A stretch of DNA of 64,000 nt from Gammaproteobacteria bacterium (GCA_013214965.1 JABSRU010000009.1:62001-126000); one strand, 5' to 3'. Counted from the first letter of the stretch, positions 20,907-30,544 are shown. The notes: generated from the sequence alone by a model not told the origin. Numbers and translations: made by a program.

Positions 20907-21632
20907 ATGAGTAAATTAATCGCCCAAAACTTAGCGAAAAGTTATTCAGGTCGCCAAGTTGTCAAAGACGTTTCTTTAGAAGTTTCACAAGGTCAAATTG
21001 TTGGCTTACTCGGTCCTAATGGCGCAGGAAAAACGACAACATTCTATATGGTGGTTGGTCTAGTGCCAACGGATCATGGCCACATTAGCATCAGTGAGCA
21101 AGATATTACCTTAATGCCCATGCATTTACGTGCTCGCCAAGGCATTGGTTATTTACCTCAAGAATCATCAATTTTTAGAAAATTATCCGTGGTCGATAAC
21201 ATCATGGCCATTCTTCAGACAAGAAAAACCTTAACAAAACAACAGCGAAACGATAAACTTGAAAGCTTACTACAAGAATTTCATATTGAGCATATCCGTG
21301 ATAGCTTAGGTATGTCATTATCAGGAGGCGAACGACGCCGCGTGGAAATAGCCCGTGCATTAGCCGCCGATCCTGATTTTATTTTACTTGATGAGCCTTT
21401 TGCTGGTGTCGATCCAATATCGGTCATTGATATCAAAAAAATTATTCAACAATTAAAAACTCGCGGTTTAGGAGTCTTGATAACCGATCACAACGTCCGT
21501 GAAACGTTAGATGTTTGTGAGTATGCATATATTATGAGTCATGGTGAAATGATTGCTCAGGGTAAACCCGCTGAAGTATTAGCGAACCAAACCGTGAAAG
21601 ATGTTTATTTAGGTGAACAATTTAAACTTTAA
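20907..21632 (+). CDS. lptB: LPS export ABC transporter ATPase LptB
   Basis: 241 residues (E. coli 241). Walker [10 protein letters not shown] (36-44), signature [15 protein letters not shown] near 138 and Walker [14 protein letters not shown] near 157. It forms LptB2FG, which extracts LPS from the inner membrane. Between lptA and rpoN, the canonical place. Confidence 0.97.
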   Translation: MSKLIAQNLAKSYSGRQVVKDVSLEVSQGQIVGLLGPNGAGKTTTFYMVVGLVPTDHGHISISEQDITLMPMHLRARQGIGYLPQESSIFRKLSVVDNIMAILQTRKTLTKQQRNDKLESLLQEFHIEHIRDSLGMSLSGGERRRVEIARALAADPDFILLDEPFAGVDPISVIDIKKIIQQLKTRGLGVLITDHNVRETLDVCEYAYIMSHGEMIAQGKPAEVLANQTVKDVYLGEQFKL

Positions 21633-21684
21633 TCTATAATAAGAATAGGACAATCTGTTCATAAACTACAGATAATGGAATTAA

Positions 21685-23160
21685 ATGAAAGCTTCTTTGC
21701 AGTTAAAACTTGGTCAATCTCTGACCATGACGCCTCAGCTTCAACAGGCGATTAGATTACTCCAACTATCGACTCTGGATTTACAATCAGAGATCCAAGA
21801 AGCGCTTGACGCCAATCCTTTACTCGAACTTTCAGAAACAATCGACAACGACATTTCTGCCAACGAAACACCGACTTCAAACGAACCTGTCGCCGAAACG
21901 CCTGAGCACGTAGAAGTGATAGATAGTTCTGCGATTGAAACCCATGAAGCCTTAGAAAAGCAAACCATTAATGATGAGTTACCCATTGATAGTACTTGGG
22001 ATGACTACACATCAGCCGCGCCGGCAGCTTCAAGCGGGCCGCTCAGCGAAGATTATACTTATCAGGGTGAAACCACCGAAAATTTACAAGATCACCTGAC
22101 TTGGCAAATGAACCTGACGCCATTCACAGATACCGACCGAGCCATTGCCGTGGCGATTATCGATGCTGTTGAAGAGTCTGGCTATTTAACCCAAACTCCT
22201 GAAGATATTTTAGAGGCAATGGCCGATCCAGAACTAGACCTTGACGAAGTGAAGGTGGTATTAAAACGGATTCAGCATTTTGACCCAGTAGGTGTTGCCG
22301 CGCAAAGTCCAGGAGAATGCCTAGCGATTCAACTGAGACATTTACCAAGCGATACGCCTTTACGTGATGAGGCAATCAACCTAGTGTCTAATTATATGGA
22401 ATTGTTAGCACTGCGTGATTACCGGACCTTAATTAGAAAAACCAAATTAAAAGAAGCGGCCTTGGCCGAAGCTATCGTACTGATCCAGACCTTAAATCCT
22501 CATCCAGGTAATACGGTCATTCGTGCTAAAGACGAATACGTTATTCCAGATGTCTCTGTTAAAAAAGTCAAAGGACGTTGGGTGGTCGAGCTAAATCCAG
22601 ATTCTTTGCCTAAAATAAGAGTTAACGAGCAATATGCGGCATTAAGTCGAACCAGTAAAAGCAGCAGCGATACTCAATTTATCCGGAGCCACCTGCAAGA
22701 AGCAAAGTGGTTTATCAAAAGCATCGATAGCCGCAACGAAACGCTACTCAAAGTGTCTAATTGTATTGTGATGCAGCAACGAGGATTCTTTGAGTATGGC
22801 GATGAAGCCATGAAGCCACTGGTATTAAATGATGTTGCTGAAGCTATTGAAATGCACGAATCAACAATTTCACGGGTGACTACTCAAAAATATATGCATA
22901 CCCCCCGTGGTATATTTGAATTGAAATACTTTTTTTCGAGCCATGTAAGTACTGAAAATGGTGGCGAATGCTCATCGACGGCTATTCGCGCTATCATTAA
23001 AAAGCTGATTGCGGCAGAAAATACCAAGAAGCCTTTAAGTGATAGTAAAATTGTCGATTTATTAGCGGAACAAGGAATTAAAGTAGCACGCAGAACGATT
23101 GCAAAGTATCGTGACGCATTATCAATTCCGCCTTCCAATCAAAGAAAGAGCTTAATATAA
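21685..23160 (+). CDS. rpoN: RNA polymerase sigma-54 factor RpoN
   Basis: 491 residues. Region I is Gln/Leu-rich ([20 protein letters not shown]), an acidic region II follows (about 50-115), then the core-binding domain and the C-terminal DNA-binding part with the RpoN box [10 protein letters not shown] near residue 470. It directs RNA polymerase to GG-N10-GC promoters and needs an AAA+ activator. One such promoter is visible in this window (28175-28192). Confidence 0.97.
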   Translation: MKASLQLKLGQSLTMTPQLQQAIRLLQLSTLDLQSEIQEALDANPLLELSETIDNDISANETPTSNEPVAETPEHVEVIDSSAIETHEALEKQTINDELPIDSTWDDYTSAAPAASSGPLSEDYTYQGETTENLQDHLTWQMNLTPFTDTDRAIAVAIIDAVEESGYLTQTPEDILEAMADPELDLDEVKVVLKRIQHFDPVGVAAQSPGECLAIQLRHLPSDTPLRDEAINLVSNYMELLALRDYRTLIRKTKLKEAALAEAIVLIQTLNPHPGNTVIRAKDEYVIPDVSVKKVKGRWVVELNPDSLPKIRVNEQYAALSRTSKSSSDTQFIRSHLQEAKWFIKSIDSRNETLLKVSNCIVMQQRGFFEYGDEAMKPLVLNDVAEAIEMHESTISRVTTQKYMHTPRGIFELKYFFSSHVSTENGGECSSTAIRAIIKKLIAAENTKKPLSDSKIVDLLAEQGIKVARRTIAKYRDALSIPPSNQRKSLI

Positions 23161-23187
23161 GTTGAAACGTACTGGAGGAAGTTTTAT

Positions 23188-23475
23188 ATGCAAATAAATT
23201 TAACCGGTCATCATGTTGATATTACCGAATCACTTCACGAATATGTCTATAGTAAATTTGAAAAGCTAGAACGACATTTTGAGCACATCAACAACGTTCA
23301 TGTCGTACTCAATGTTGAGAAGTTAGAACAAATTGCCGAAGCGACTCTTCACCTCAACGGTGGCGAGGTCTTTGCTAACTCGAAAAATGCAGATATGTAT
23401 GCGGCTATTGATTCTCTCATTCATAAATTAGATCGCCAAATTATTAAGCACAAAGAAAAAATAACCAGGCGATAG
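23188..23475 (+). CDS. hpf: Ribosome hibernation promoting factor HPF (short form)
   Basis: 95 residues, beginning MQINLTGHHVDITESLHEYV; one S30AE domain and no long-form C-terminal extension. It binds the 30S decoding region to promote 100S dimers in stationary phase. GGAGG lies 8 nt before the ATG. A terminator follows immediately, where ptsN would stand in related genomes. Confidence 0.95.
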   Translation: MQINLTGHHVDITESLHEYVYSKFEKLERHFEHINNVHVVLNVEKLEQIAEATLHLNGGEVFANSKNADMYAAIDSLIHKLDRQIIKHKEKITRR

Positions 23476-23497
23476 ACTGACTCTCTTCGCAGAAAAA

Positions 23498-23523
23498 ATA
23501 AACCCGTGTTAATGCGGGTTTTT
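23498..23523 (+). terminator. Terminator after hpf
   Basis: AAACCCG (23500-23506) pairs with CGGGTTT (23515-23521), 8-nt loop, then more T. It separates rpoN-hpf from rapZ. Confidence 0.85.
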
Positions 23524-23543
23524 ATATTTTAATAGGAAATGTA

Positions 23544-24404
23544 ATGAAACTCACGATCGTCAGTGGCAGCTCAGGTTCAGGAAAAAGTGTCGCGCTGCGG
23601 GTTTTTGAAGATCTCGGATATTACTGCGTCGATAACCTGCCGATGAATTTACTGCCGGCCTTTGTCGACAGCATGAGCGATATAAAACAAGAAATAGCTG
23701 TTAGTCTCGACGTCAGAAACATTCCAAAAACCAAAGAAGAGTTTAGCTCGCTGCTTAATCAGCTCAAATCACAAGTGACTATCGAACTGTTTTTTCTTGA
23801 TGCTCCCAGTGCCGTGCTGATTAAGCGGTATAGTGAAACAAGGCGTCTCCACCCTTTAACTCAAGAATGCTTGACCCTGTCCGAAGCGGTTAAAGCTGAA
23901 AAATCACTATTAAGGCAGCTAGCGGAAGTCGCCGACATTCGTTTTGACACTGGCGATTTAACTATTTACCAACTTAGTGACCTCATTAAACAACGAGTGC
24001 TTGGTAAAACCAACAATGAATTAGTGTTAGTTTTTGAATCATTTGGTTTTAAATATGGCTTACCTCGCGATGTTGATTTTGTATTCGATGTTCGATTCTT
24101 ACCAAATCCGCATTGGTATCCAGAATTAAAACCCTTTAGTGGTCTTGACCGCCCAGTGATTGAGTTTTTTGAGCAACAACCGTTAGTGGTCAAATTTCAG
24201 CAACACATCGAGAATTTTATTGCGACATGGCTACCTGAAATTGAAAAAAATAACCGCAGCTACCTTACAATTGCTATTGGTTGTACCGGTGGTCAACATC
24301 GTTCGGTCTATATAGCACAGCAATTAGCGAAAAAATTCACTTCAGAAAAGCATAATATTCAAATTCATCATAGAGAACTGACCAGAAAATCTCAAAAACT
24401 CTAA
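23544..24404 (+). CDS. rapZ: RNase adapter protein RapZ
   Basis: 286 residues (E. coli 284). Walker A GSSGSGKS (8-15), and the C-terminal sensor domain with DVRFLPNPHW and GCTGGQHRSVY. In Enterobacteriaceae RapZ delivers the sRNA GlmZ to RNase E, controlling glucosamine-6-phosphate synthase; elsewhere its partners are less clear. It usually lies between ptsN and npr; here both flanks lack them. Confidence 0.95.
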   Translation: MKLTIVSGSSGSGKSVALRVFEDLGYYCVDNLPMNLLPAFVDSMSDIKQEIAVSLDVRNIPKTKEEFSSLLNQLKSQVTIELFFLDAPSAVLIKRYSETRRLHPLTQECLTLSEAVKAEKSLLRQLAEVADIRFDTGDLTIYQLSDLIKQRVLGKTNNELVLVFESFGFKYGLPRDVDFVFDVRFLPNPHWYPELKPFSGLDRPVIEFFEQQPLVVKFQQHIENFIATWLPEIEKNNRSYLTIAIGCTGGQHRSVYIAQQLAKKFTSEKHNIQIHHRELTRKSQKL

Positions 24405-24487
24405 CCAGGCGGCTGAAAATTTTTTAATGATCGGGTAGAATCAAGCTCTTATACCAATTTTTGTGATTACTAATAAGCGAATACGCG

Positions 24488-25852
24488 ATGCCAGAAACAG
24501 TTGTTGACCAAGAACTTTCCAACCAACGCTTTGAGCAGCTCCAACAAGCCCTCAATAGTGGAATGTTCGTGCACGTTCGACAAATGTTAATGGATATGCC
24601 AGCCTGTGATGCTGCACTGCTATTAGAGTCGACTCCCCATAAAAGCCGCCAAATTATATGGCAGCTAGTAGACCCTGATGATCAAGGGGAAATCCTCGAA
24701 GAATTATCAGATGATGTTCAAAAAAGCATTTTAAAACAGATGCAAGCACATCAGTTAGCGGCAGCAACGGAAGGTATGGACACCGATGATTTAACCGATG
24801 TCTTAAGAAGTTTACCCGACAGTATTTATCAGAAAGTACTAGCAGCAATGGACGCCCAAGATCGTCATCGCGTTGAAGCTGCAATGGCCTACAGCGAAGA
24901 TACTGCTGGCAGTATCATGAATACCGATACTGTCACCCTTCGCCCAGATGTTAATCTCGACGTAGTATTACGCTACCTCCGTTTAAAAGGCGAATTACCT
25001 GAAGCAACGGATATGCTTTATGTGGTTAATAAAGACGACAAACTATTAGGCGGCGTACCACTAGCGACGCTAATCACCACCAACCCAAGCATGACGGTGT
25101 CACAGGTGATGGACCGTACTATCGAAGCAATCCCTGCGACCATGGAAGATACCGCGGTTGCTCAATTGTTTGAACGTCACGATTGGCTTTCAGCACCAGT
25201 AATCGACGATTCGGGTAAATTACTGGGTCGAATAACCATTGATGATGTCGTTGATATCATTCGTGAGGAAGCAGAACACTCAATGATGAGTATGGCGGGC
25301 CTCGATGATGAAGAGGACACCTTTGCTCCTGTTATTCAAAGTACTTACAAACGCTCTCTGTGGCTTGGGATTAATTTATTAACAGCATTGGCGGCAGTAT
25401 CAGTCAGCGCGCTGTTTGAACCGATATTGGCTCAAATGGCGATTTTAGCGATTTTAAATTCCATTGTCCCAAGTATGGGTGGCATTGCTGGTAATCAAAC
25501 TCTGACCCTAATTATTCGAGGCATGGCCTTAGGCCATATTGGCGATCGTAATCGACGTTGGTTGATCGGTAAGGAGCTTGCGATTGGGGTACTCAATGGT
25601 TTAATTTGGGCACTAATTTTATCGGTAGTGGTTGGGTTATGGCAGCAGGATCTCAAGCTGGGTCTGGTCATCGCCTTTGCAATGATAGCTAACATGACCG
25701 CCGCAGGTTTAGCCGGTGCGCTAATTCCTTTAACGATGAAGAAGTTAAAGATCGACCCTGCACTGGCCGGTGGAGTGGTCTTAACCACCATCACCGACGT
25801 CGTCGGGATCTTTGCCTTCTTAGGTACAGCGACCTTAGCGTACGCTACTTGA
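24488..25852 (+). CDS. mgtE: Magnesium transporter MgtE
   Basis: 454 residues in the MgtE order: N-terminal helical domain (about 20-130), two CBS domains (about 135-260) that sense Mg2+, and a C-terminal five-helix membrane channel (about 285-454) with the conserved NSIVPSMGGIAGNQT pore segment. The stop lies 2 nt from the converging pmbA stop, with no obvious terminator between. Confidence 0.95.
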   Translation: MPETVVDQELSNQRFEQLQQALNSGMFVHVRQMLMDMPACDAALLLESTPHKSRQIIWQLVDPDDQGEILEELSDDVQKSILKQMQAHQLAAATEGMDTDDLTDVLRSLPDSIYQKVLAAMDAQDRHRVEAAMAYSEDTAGSIMNTDTVTLRPDVNLDVVLRYLRLKGELPEATDMLYVVNKDDKLLGGVPLATLITTNPSMTVSQVMDRTIEAIPATMEDTAVAQLFERHDWLSAPVIDDSGKLLGRITIDDVVDIIREEAEHSMMSMAGLDDEEDTFAPVIQSTYKRSLWLGINLLTALAAVSVSALFEPILAQMAILAILNSIVPSMGGIAGNQTLTLIIRGMALGHIGDRNRRWLIGKELAIGVLNGLIWALILSVVVGLWQQDLKLGLVIAFAMIANMTAAGLAGALIPLTMKKLKIDPALAGGVVLTTITDVVGIFAFLGTATLAYAT

Positions 25853-25854
25853 TG

Positions 25855-27198
25855 TTAGTTACCCGCGACTTTCATATTATCGAGTAAGATAGAGCCACAT
25901 AAGGTGCTCTTGCGTAAATCAACATCGCCAGCTATGGCGACTATATTGCGATACATATCTTTAAGATTACCGGCAATGGTAATTTCATGCACCGGGTATT
26001 GAATCACGCCATTCTCCACCCAAAAACCAGCAGCGCCACGGGAATAATCACCACTAATGATATTCACCGAAGAGCCCATCAAGTCAGTGACCAACAAACC
26101 TGTACCCATCTGTTTTAGCAGAGCGGCCTGATCAGGTACCGTATGATCAATTAACCAGGTATGTGTGCCGCCAGCATGACCAGTTGGGGTCAGATCTAAT
26201 TTACGACCGGCATAACTTGTGATCAAGTAGCTTTTCAAGATCCCAGACTCAATGATATCAAGATCCTTGGTGCTCACGCCTTCATGATCAAAGGGTGTTG
26301 ATGCCAGTTGCCCCAATAAATGAGGGCGCTCAGCAATGTTTAGCCATGATGGGAAAATCTGAGTCTCTAAGCCATCAAGTAACCAAGTCGCCTTACGGTA
26401 TAAACTACCACCACTGATAGCAGCAACTAAATGGCCAAAGAAGCCCGATGATAAATCTGCACTAATTACCACGGGTACCGTCATGGTTTTTAATTTTTGT
26501 GCGCCTAAACGAATTAATGTTTTGTCGGCAGCCTGCTTACCTACCCATTCAGGAGTTTCTAAGCGATCAGGGAAGCGCGAAACCGTATATTCATAATCAC
26601 GTTCCATTTCACCGTCTTGTTCACCAATCGTCACACAAGATAAACTGTGGCGAGAGCTTAAGTAGCCCTCCAGTAAGCCATGGCTGTTACCATAAACACG
26701 AGCACCGATATGTGAACTATAACTTGCGCCATCGGAGTTAGTAATCCGCTTATCGACCGATAATGCGGCATCTTCAGCGGCAATGGCTAAATCAATCCCG
26801 TATTGAGGCTCTAACGAGCCAGGATGAAACAAGTCCAGATCCGGCGGATTTTTTACCATTAATTCGCGATCGGCCAAGCCATTAAACAAGTCTTCTTCGG
26901 TATGTTTAGCAATACTAATCGCAGCGGAAACAGCACTCGCTATTGCTTCATCACTTAAATCAGATGTTGAACTACTGCCCTTGCGATGACCACAATAAAC
27001 ACTAATCCCGAGTGCACCGTCATGGTTAAACTCAACGGTTTCAATTTCACGTAATCGAGTCGAAACACTTAATCCTGTTTGTTTACTCATTGACACTTCA
27101 GCGCTAGTCGCCCCCTTTTGCTGTGCGAGTTCTAGTGCTTTAGCGACTGAGTCTTTTAAGCGTGACAATTCATTTGTCATGTCGTTGTGTTGTGCCAC
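25855..27198 (-). CDS. pmbA: Metalloprotease PmbA (TldE)
   Basis: 447 residues (E. coli 450) from the GTG at 27198, with GGGAA 7 nt upstream; an ATG at 27180 is possible. Peptidase U62 family, beginning KDSVAKALELAQQKGATSAE. PmbA/TldE pairs with TldD in a heterodimeric protease that matures microcins and degrades CcdA-like peptides in E. coli; TldD carries the metal site, and this subunit lacks the HExxxH motif, as expected. The tldD gene is 3 kb away. Confidence 0.95.
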   Translation of the reverse strand: MAQHNDMTNELSRLKDSVAKALELAQQKGATSAEVSMSKQTGLSVSTRLREIETVEFNHDGALGISVYCGHRKGSSSTSDLSDEAIASAVSAAISIAKHTEEDLFNGLADRELMVKNPPDLDLFHPGSLEPQYGIDLAIAAEDAALSVDKRITNSDGASYSSHIGARVYGNSHGLLEGYLSSRHSLSCVTIGEQDGEMERDYEYTVSRFPDRLETPEWVGKQAADKTLIRLGAQKLKTMTVPVVISADLSSGFFGHLVAAISGGSLYRKATWLLDGLETQIFPSWLNIAERPHLLGQLASTPFDHEGVSTKDLDIIESGILKSYLITSYAGRKLDLTPTGHAGGTHTWLIDHTVPDQAALLKQMGTGLLVTDLMGSSVNIISGDYSRGAAGFWVENGVIQYPVHEITIAGNLKDMYRNIVAIAGDVDLRKSTLCGSILLDNMKVAGN

Positions 27199-27263
27199 AG
27201 AAGTGTTCCCATCAATTGAATTATCACTATCTTATCATGGCTACCCCGCTAAATTGAAAATAA

Positions 27264-27272
27264 TGGTATAAT
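27264..27272 (+). promoter_or_regulatory. Extended -10 promoter of darP
   Basis: TGGTATAAT: a perfect TATAAT with TGn extension, 30 nt before the darP ATG; predicted start near 27279. Confidence 0.5.
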
Positions 27273-27302
27273 GAGTTTTTACCCTATCGACAACGAGTAA
27301 CC

Positions 27303-27845
27303 ATGAGCAAAAAATCAGTTAGTACCACCGAATTAGAACAAGATGACTGGGTCAGTAAAAGCGAGCGAAAACGCCAAGCTGAGGACATGCAAGTGATCGC
27401 TCGTTCATTAATGAAATTGTCTGATAATCAGCGTAAAAAGCTCCCAATGAGTGAACAGCTAAAAGATGCAATTGTATTAGCAATCAAAATAAAAAATACC
27501 AAAGAAGGCTTTCGTCGCCAAATGCAATTGGTGGCTAAAATTCTTCGTACCAATAATACCGAAGACATCAAAACAGCAATCCAAGAGTTTGACTTACGCC
27601 ACAAGCGCTCCGACGTCATAGCAATGAAACTAGAAGTGTTACGTGATGGTATGTTGAAAAAAGGCGATGAAGCGATTAATGCTTTTATTGAACAGCATCC
27701 AAGTGCCGACCGCCAACGACTGCGTCAACTGATTCGCCAAGCGAATAAAGAGATTAAAGCAGAAAAACCGCTAAAAACTTCGAAAGAGCTGTACCAATAC
27801 ATTAAAAGTATCAGCACTGCGAGTATTGCGGATAGTAATACTTAA
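27303..27845 (+). CDS. darP: Ribosome-associated protein DarP (YjgA, DUF615)
   Basis: 180 residues, highly charged and helical, with the family signatures DDWVSKSERKRQAEDMQVI and RQRLRQLIRQANKE. DarP assists late 50S assembly. It is divergent from pmbA, a widespread pairing. A 12-bp hairpin follows the stop. Confidence 0.94.
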   Translation: MSKKSVSTTELEQDDWVSKSERKRQAEDMQVIARSLMKLSDNQRKKLPMSEQLKDAIVLAIKIKNTKEGFRRQMQLVAKILRTNNTEDIKTAIQEFDLRHKRSDVIAMKLEVLRDGMLKKGDEAINAFIEQHPSADRQRLRQLIRQANKEIKAEKPLKTSKELYQYIKSISTASIADSNT

Positions 27846-27858
27846 GTATTTTCAGTTA

Positions 27859-27902
27859 ATTAACGTTACTATTTTTCAGTAACGTTAATGTCATGTTTTT
27901 TT
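27859..27902 (+). terminator. Hairpin terminator after darP
   Basis: ATTAACGTTACT (27859-27870) pairs perfectly over 12 bp with AGTAACGTTAAT (27878-27889). The T-run begins 5 nt after the stem, so efficiency is uncertain. Confidence 0.65.
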
Positions 27903-28069
27903 ACACCACAAACCACTTAAAATCATAATTTAGTCTTAGTTTAAAATATAAACCATTCCTTTTGCTAATAGTTCAGCTGCCCCCATCACCATACACCAAC
28001 TAACATTTTACCAATTAAACTATTGTTTTAAATATTAAATAAGACTTAATATCGATTAATTTAATTAGA

Positions 28070-28096
28070 TTAGAAGTGTCTAATTATTTTACACTT
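28070..28096. promoter_or_regulatory. Possible enhancer site for a sigma-54 activator
   Basis: Two overlapping inverted repeats: TTAGA-N4-TCTAA (28070-28083) and AAGTGT-N11-ACACTT (28074-28096). They lie about 105-130 nt upstream of the predicted sigma-54 start, the usual distance for a bound AAA+ activator. The identity of the activator is unknown. Confidence 0.35.
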
Positions 28097-28174
28097 ACAT
28101 ATAAGACTAAATAATCAAACACCCCAGCAAACACTAATACCAACGATTTGCATCAAGTTTTATTTTTTTTAAGC

Positions 28175-28192
28175 TTGGCACTATTCATGCTT
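28175..28192 (+). promoter_or_regulatory. Sigma-54 (-24/-12) promoter of the PEP-CTERM-like gene
   Basis: TTGGCACTATTCATGCTT: the -24 element TGGCAC and the -12 element ATGC have GG (28177-28178) and GC (28189-28190) exactly 10 nt apart. A T-rich tract precedes it, common at such promoters. Predicted start near 28201, 55 nt before the ATG. The only deviation of note is A for T at the start of the -12 TTGC. Confidence 0.72.
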
Positions 28193-28255
28193 AGTATCCT
28201 CCATCAACCATTAAGGAGTAGGTTGATAACACTATAAATAATAAGGGATTATATA

Positions 28256-28981
28256 ATGAACACCAAATTTTTACAGGGTATTGGATTGGGCTGTGGACTG
28301 CTATGTATGGTCGGTTCTACCAACGCGAATTTGTTATCTTCATCCTACGATGCTAATAATTTTTCCTATGGTAGTATGTTTGATATCACTGCTCAGGATA
28401 AAAATCTATTAATCACCGGTTTAGACTTAAACTTAGGCAATAATTCTCAGACGCGCACAGAAGAAATTTATACACGAGGCTCAGGTGCTGGGGATAAATT
28501 TTTCCAAATTCAAGTGTGGAAAAAAATGGGCACATGGGATATTCATGGCGACCATACAGCAGGCGATGACTCTACCAATGACGTTCGAAATATCAGTTAC
28601 AATGGTTGGAAACTAGTGGCTGAATCAGGTGTAACTTCTGCAGGTAGCAACAACTCAACCTTTTTTGATATCAATGATTTTACGGTAGCAAGTGGTGAAA
28701 CCAATGGTTTATGGGTAACAAGTACCGTTGGAACTCAACAAATTAATTATCTCGGGACTGACGAAGGTTTCAGTGTTGGTGATGTCTTTTCACAGGATGA
28801 ATTCTTAAGTGTTCATACGGGTGCTGGCTTGCACTACGCAACGAACACCTCTCTGTTTCAGGCAAGACGCTTCAGTGGTGGTATTCATTACCAAGTCATT
28901 ACTGAACCAAAAACTATCGCCACCTTAGCATTAGGACTGATGCTGATTAGTTTTCGAAGAAAAAGTTACAGTAATTTTTAA
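28256..28981 (+). CDS. Secreted protein with PEP-CTERM-like C-terminus
   Basis: 241 residues. Sec signal peptide (about 1-24, cleavage near TNA). The middle is a beta-rich, Asn/Ser/Gly-rich domain I cannot assign. The last 25 residues have the three-part PEP-CTERM form: TEPKT in place of the usual PEPST, a hydrophobic helix (IATLALGLMLISF) and a basic cluster RRK. Such tails are recognised by exosortase, which is not in this window. AAGGGA lies 7 nt before the ATG. Transcription appears to depend on sigma-54. It is a single-gene insertion between darP and tldD. Function unknown; an extracellular or biofilm-matrix role is only inference. Confidence 0.75.
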   Translation: MNTKFLQGIGLGCGLLCMVGSTNANLLSSSYDANNFSYGSMFDITAQDKNLLITGLDLNLGNNSQTRTEEIYTRGSGAGDKFFQIQVWKKMGTWDIHGDHTAGDDSTNDVRNISYNGWKLVAESGVTSAGSNNSTFFDINDFTVASGETNGLWVTSTVGTQQINYLGTDEGFSVGDVFSQDEFLSVHTGAGLHYATNTSLFQARRFSGGIHYQVITEPKTIATLALGLMLISFRRKSYSNF

Positions 28982-28994
28982 GGCTCAACCGGTA

Positions 28995-29050
28995 AATGTA
29001 GACAAAGTAAGCTTGAGTTACACCAAGCTTACTTTGTCTACATTGCTTTT
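28995..29050. terminator. Long perfect hairpin between the PEP-CTERM-like gene and tldD
   Basis: A perfect 21-bp stem (28995-29015 with 29024-29044) and an 8-nt loop, followed by GCTTTTTATT on the plus strand. It serves the converging PEP-CTERM-like and tldD transcripts. The stem is about twice the usual length. Confidence 0.85.
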
Positions 29051-30537
29051 TATTCAGTACCACCAACAGTGATTTGATCAATCTTTAAGGTTGGTTGTCC
29101 AACCCCAACTGGCACGCTTTGGCCATCTTTACCACAAACCCCTACTCCTGGGTCTAACTTCATGTCATTACCCAGCATCGAAATTTGTTGCATCGCTTCG
29201 ATACCATTACCAATTAACGTTGCGCCTTTAACCGCTTGGGTAATTTCACCATTTTTAATCAAGTAAGCTTCCGACGCCGAAAATACGAATTTACCCGAGG
29301 TGATATCAACTTGACCACCACCAAAGTTAGGGGCATATAAGCCATCTTCAATGCTGGCAATAATATCTTTTGGATCTGACTCACCACCCAACATAAAAGT
29401 ATTAGTCATCCGTGGAATAGGTAATGAGGCATAAGACTCACGGCGACCATTACCCGTACTAACAGTATCCATTAAACGGGCATTATGCTTATCAAACATA
29501 TAGCCTTTTAAAATACCATCTTCAATTAAGACGTTACGCTGGGCAGTAACCCCTTCATCATCAATGTTAAGTGAACCACGACAACCACTCAACGTACCAT
29601 CATCAACAATAGTACAAAGCGGTGACGTCACTAACTCGCCAATTTTGCCACTAAACACCGAGGAACCTTTACGGTTAAAGTCCCCTTCTAGCCCATGACC
29701 AACCGCTTCATGCAATAGTACTCCAGGCCAACCAGGTCCTAAAACAACAGGCATTGAGCCCGCAGGTGCATCAATCGCTGTCAAATTAACTAGCGCTTGG
29801 CGCACCGCCTCTTCGGCATAGGTTTCGAGGCGTACTTTACCGTCGACAACCTCCAAGAAAAAGTCATAACCCGTTCTAGCTCCACCGCCAGCACTGCCAC
29901 GCTCTCGCTTACCATTGTCATCGACAATCACACTACAATTTAAGCGCACTAACGGTCGAATATCAGCGGCCAGAGTGCCATCGGTCGCGGCAATCAAAAT
30001 TTCTTCATAAACACCCGACAAGCTAGCAACCACTTGAGTCACTCGTTTGTCCTGTGCCCGAGCATGTTGATCCAGACGACGCAGTAAATCTAGTTTTTCT
30101 ACTTCACCCATTAATGCCAGAGGATCAAGCTCTTGATAAACGCTAACTCCAGCATTCTTATGCCAGGCTTTTACTTGACCGCTACAACCCGCAGTCGCAA
30201 TACCTCGAGCCGAAGTAACACTTAAATCAATCGAGCGATTATTAATTTCGTCAGCATAGGCAAAGCCCGTTTTATCATCGACAATGGCACGAACCCCAAC
30301 GCCACGTTCAATATTAAAACTACCATCCTTAATAATGCCATCTTCCAGCATCCAAGACTCATGACGGGATGATTGGAAATACAAATCACCAAAATCAATT
30401 TTGTGTTGATACAGATTGTTTAAATGTTGTTGTAACTGATCAACTGTTAGGCCAGAAGGGCCTAACAGTGATTCGCTGACCTGATCAAAAGTCTGTTGAA
30501 ATGATTTTGGACTGATTTTCATAGCATTCATTGGCAT
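29050..30537 (-). CDS. tldD: Metalloprotease TldD
   Basis: 495 residues (E. coli 481). The metal-binding motif HEAVGH is at about 275-280 ([13 protein letters not shown]), with the later GSRRE-like and metal-ligand Cys region near VGVCGKDG. It forms the TldD/TldE peptidase with PmbA. The ATG at 30537 has GAG 6 nt upstream. Last gene of the mreBCD-maf-rng-yhdP-nit-tldD run, 7 nt after the amidase gene. Confidence 0.95.
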   Translation of the reverse strand: MPMNAMKISPKSFQQTFDQVSESLLGPSGLTVDQLQQHLNNLYQHKIDFGDLYFQSSRHESWMLEDGIIKDGSFNIERGVGVRAIVDDKTGFAYADEINNRSIDLSVTSARGIATAGCSGQVKAWHKNAGVSVYQELDPLALMGEVEKLDLLRRLDQHARAQDKRVTQVVASLSGVYEEILIAATDGTLAADIRPLVRLNCSVIVDDNGKRERGSAGGGARTGYDFFLEVVDGKVRLETYAEEAVRQALVNLTAIDAPAGSMPVVLGPGWPGVLLHEAVGHGLEGDFNRKGSSVFSGKIGELVTSPLCTIVDDGTLSGCRGSLNIDDEGVTAQRNVLIEDGILKGYMFDKHNARLMDTVSTGNGRRESYASLPIPRMTNTFMLGGESDPKDIIASIEDGLYAPNFGGGQVDITSGKFVFSASEAYLIKNGEITQAVKGATLIGNGIEAMQQISMLGNDMKLDPGVGVCGKDGQSVPVGVGQPTLKIDQITVGGTE

Positions 30538-30544
30538 AATTTTC

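Larger units (their letters stand above)
27846..28255. other. Intergenic region before the PEP-CTERM-like gene
   Basis: 410 nt of very AT-rich DNA with no credible ORF. It contains the darP terminator (27859-27902), two nested inverted repeats that could be an activator site (28070-28096), a sigma-54 promoter (28175-28192) and a leader with AAGGGA before the next ATG. Confidence 0.75.

Noticed and set aside
29050-30537. TldD/PmbA as maturation enzymes of a nearby RiPP peptide
   Set aside because: No small precursor ORF with a plausible leader was found around 25.8-31.4 kb, and both genes are in their housekeeping positions.
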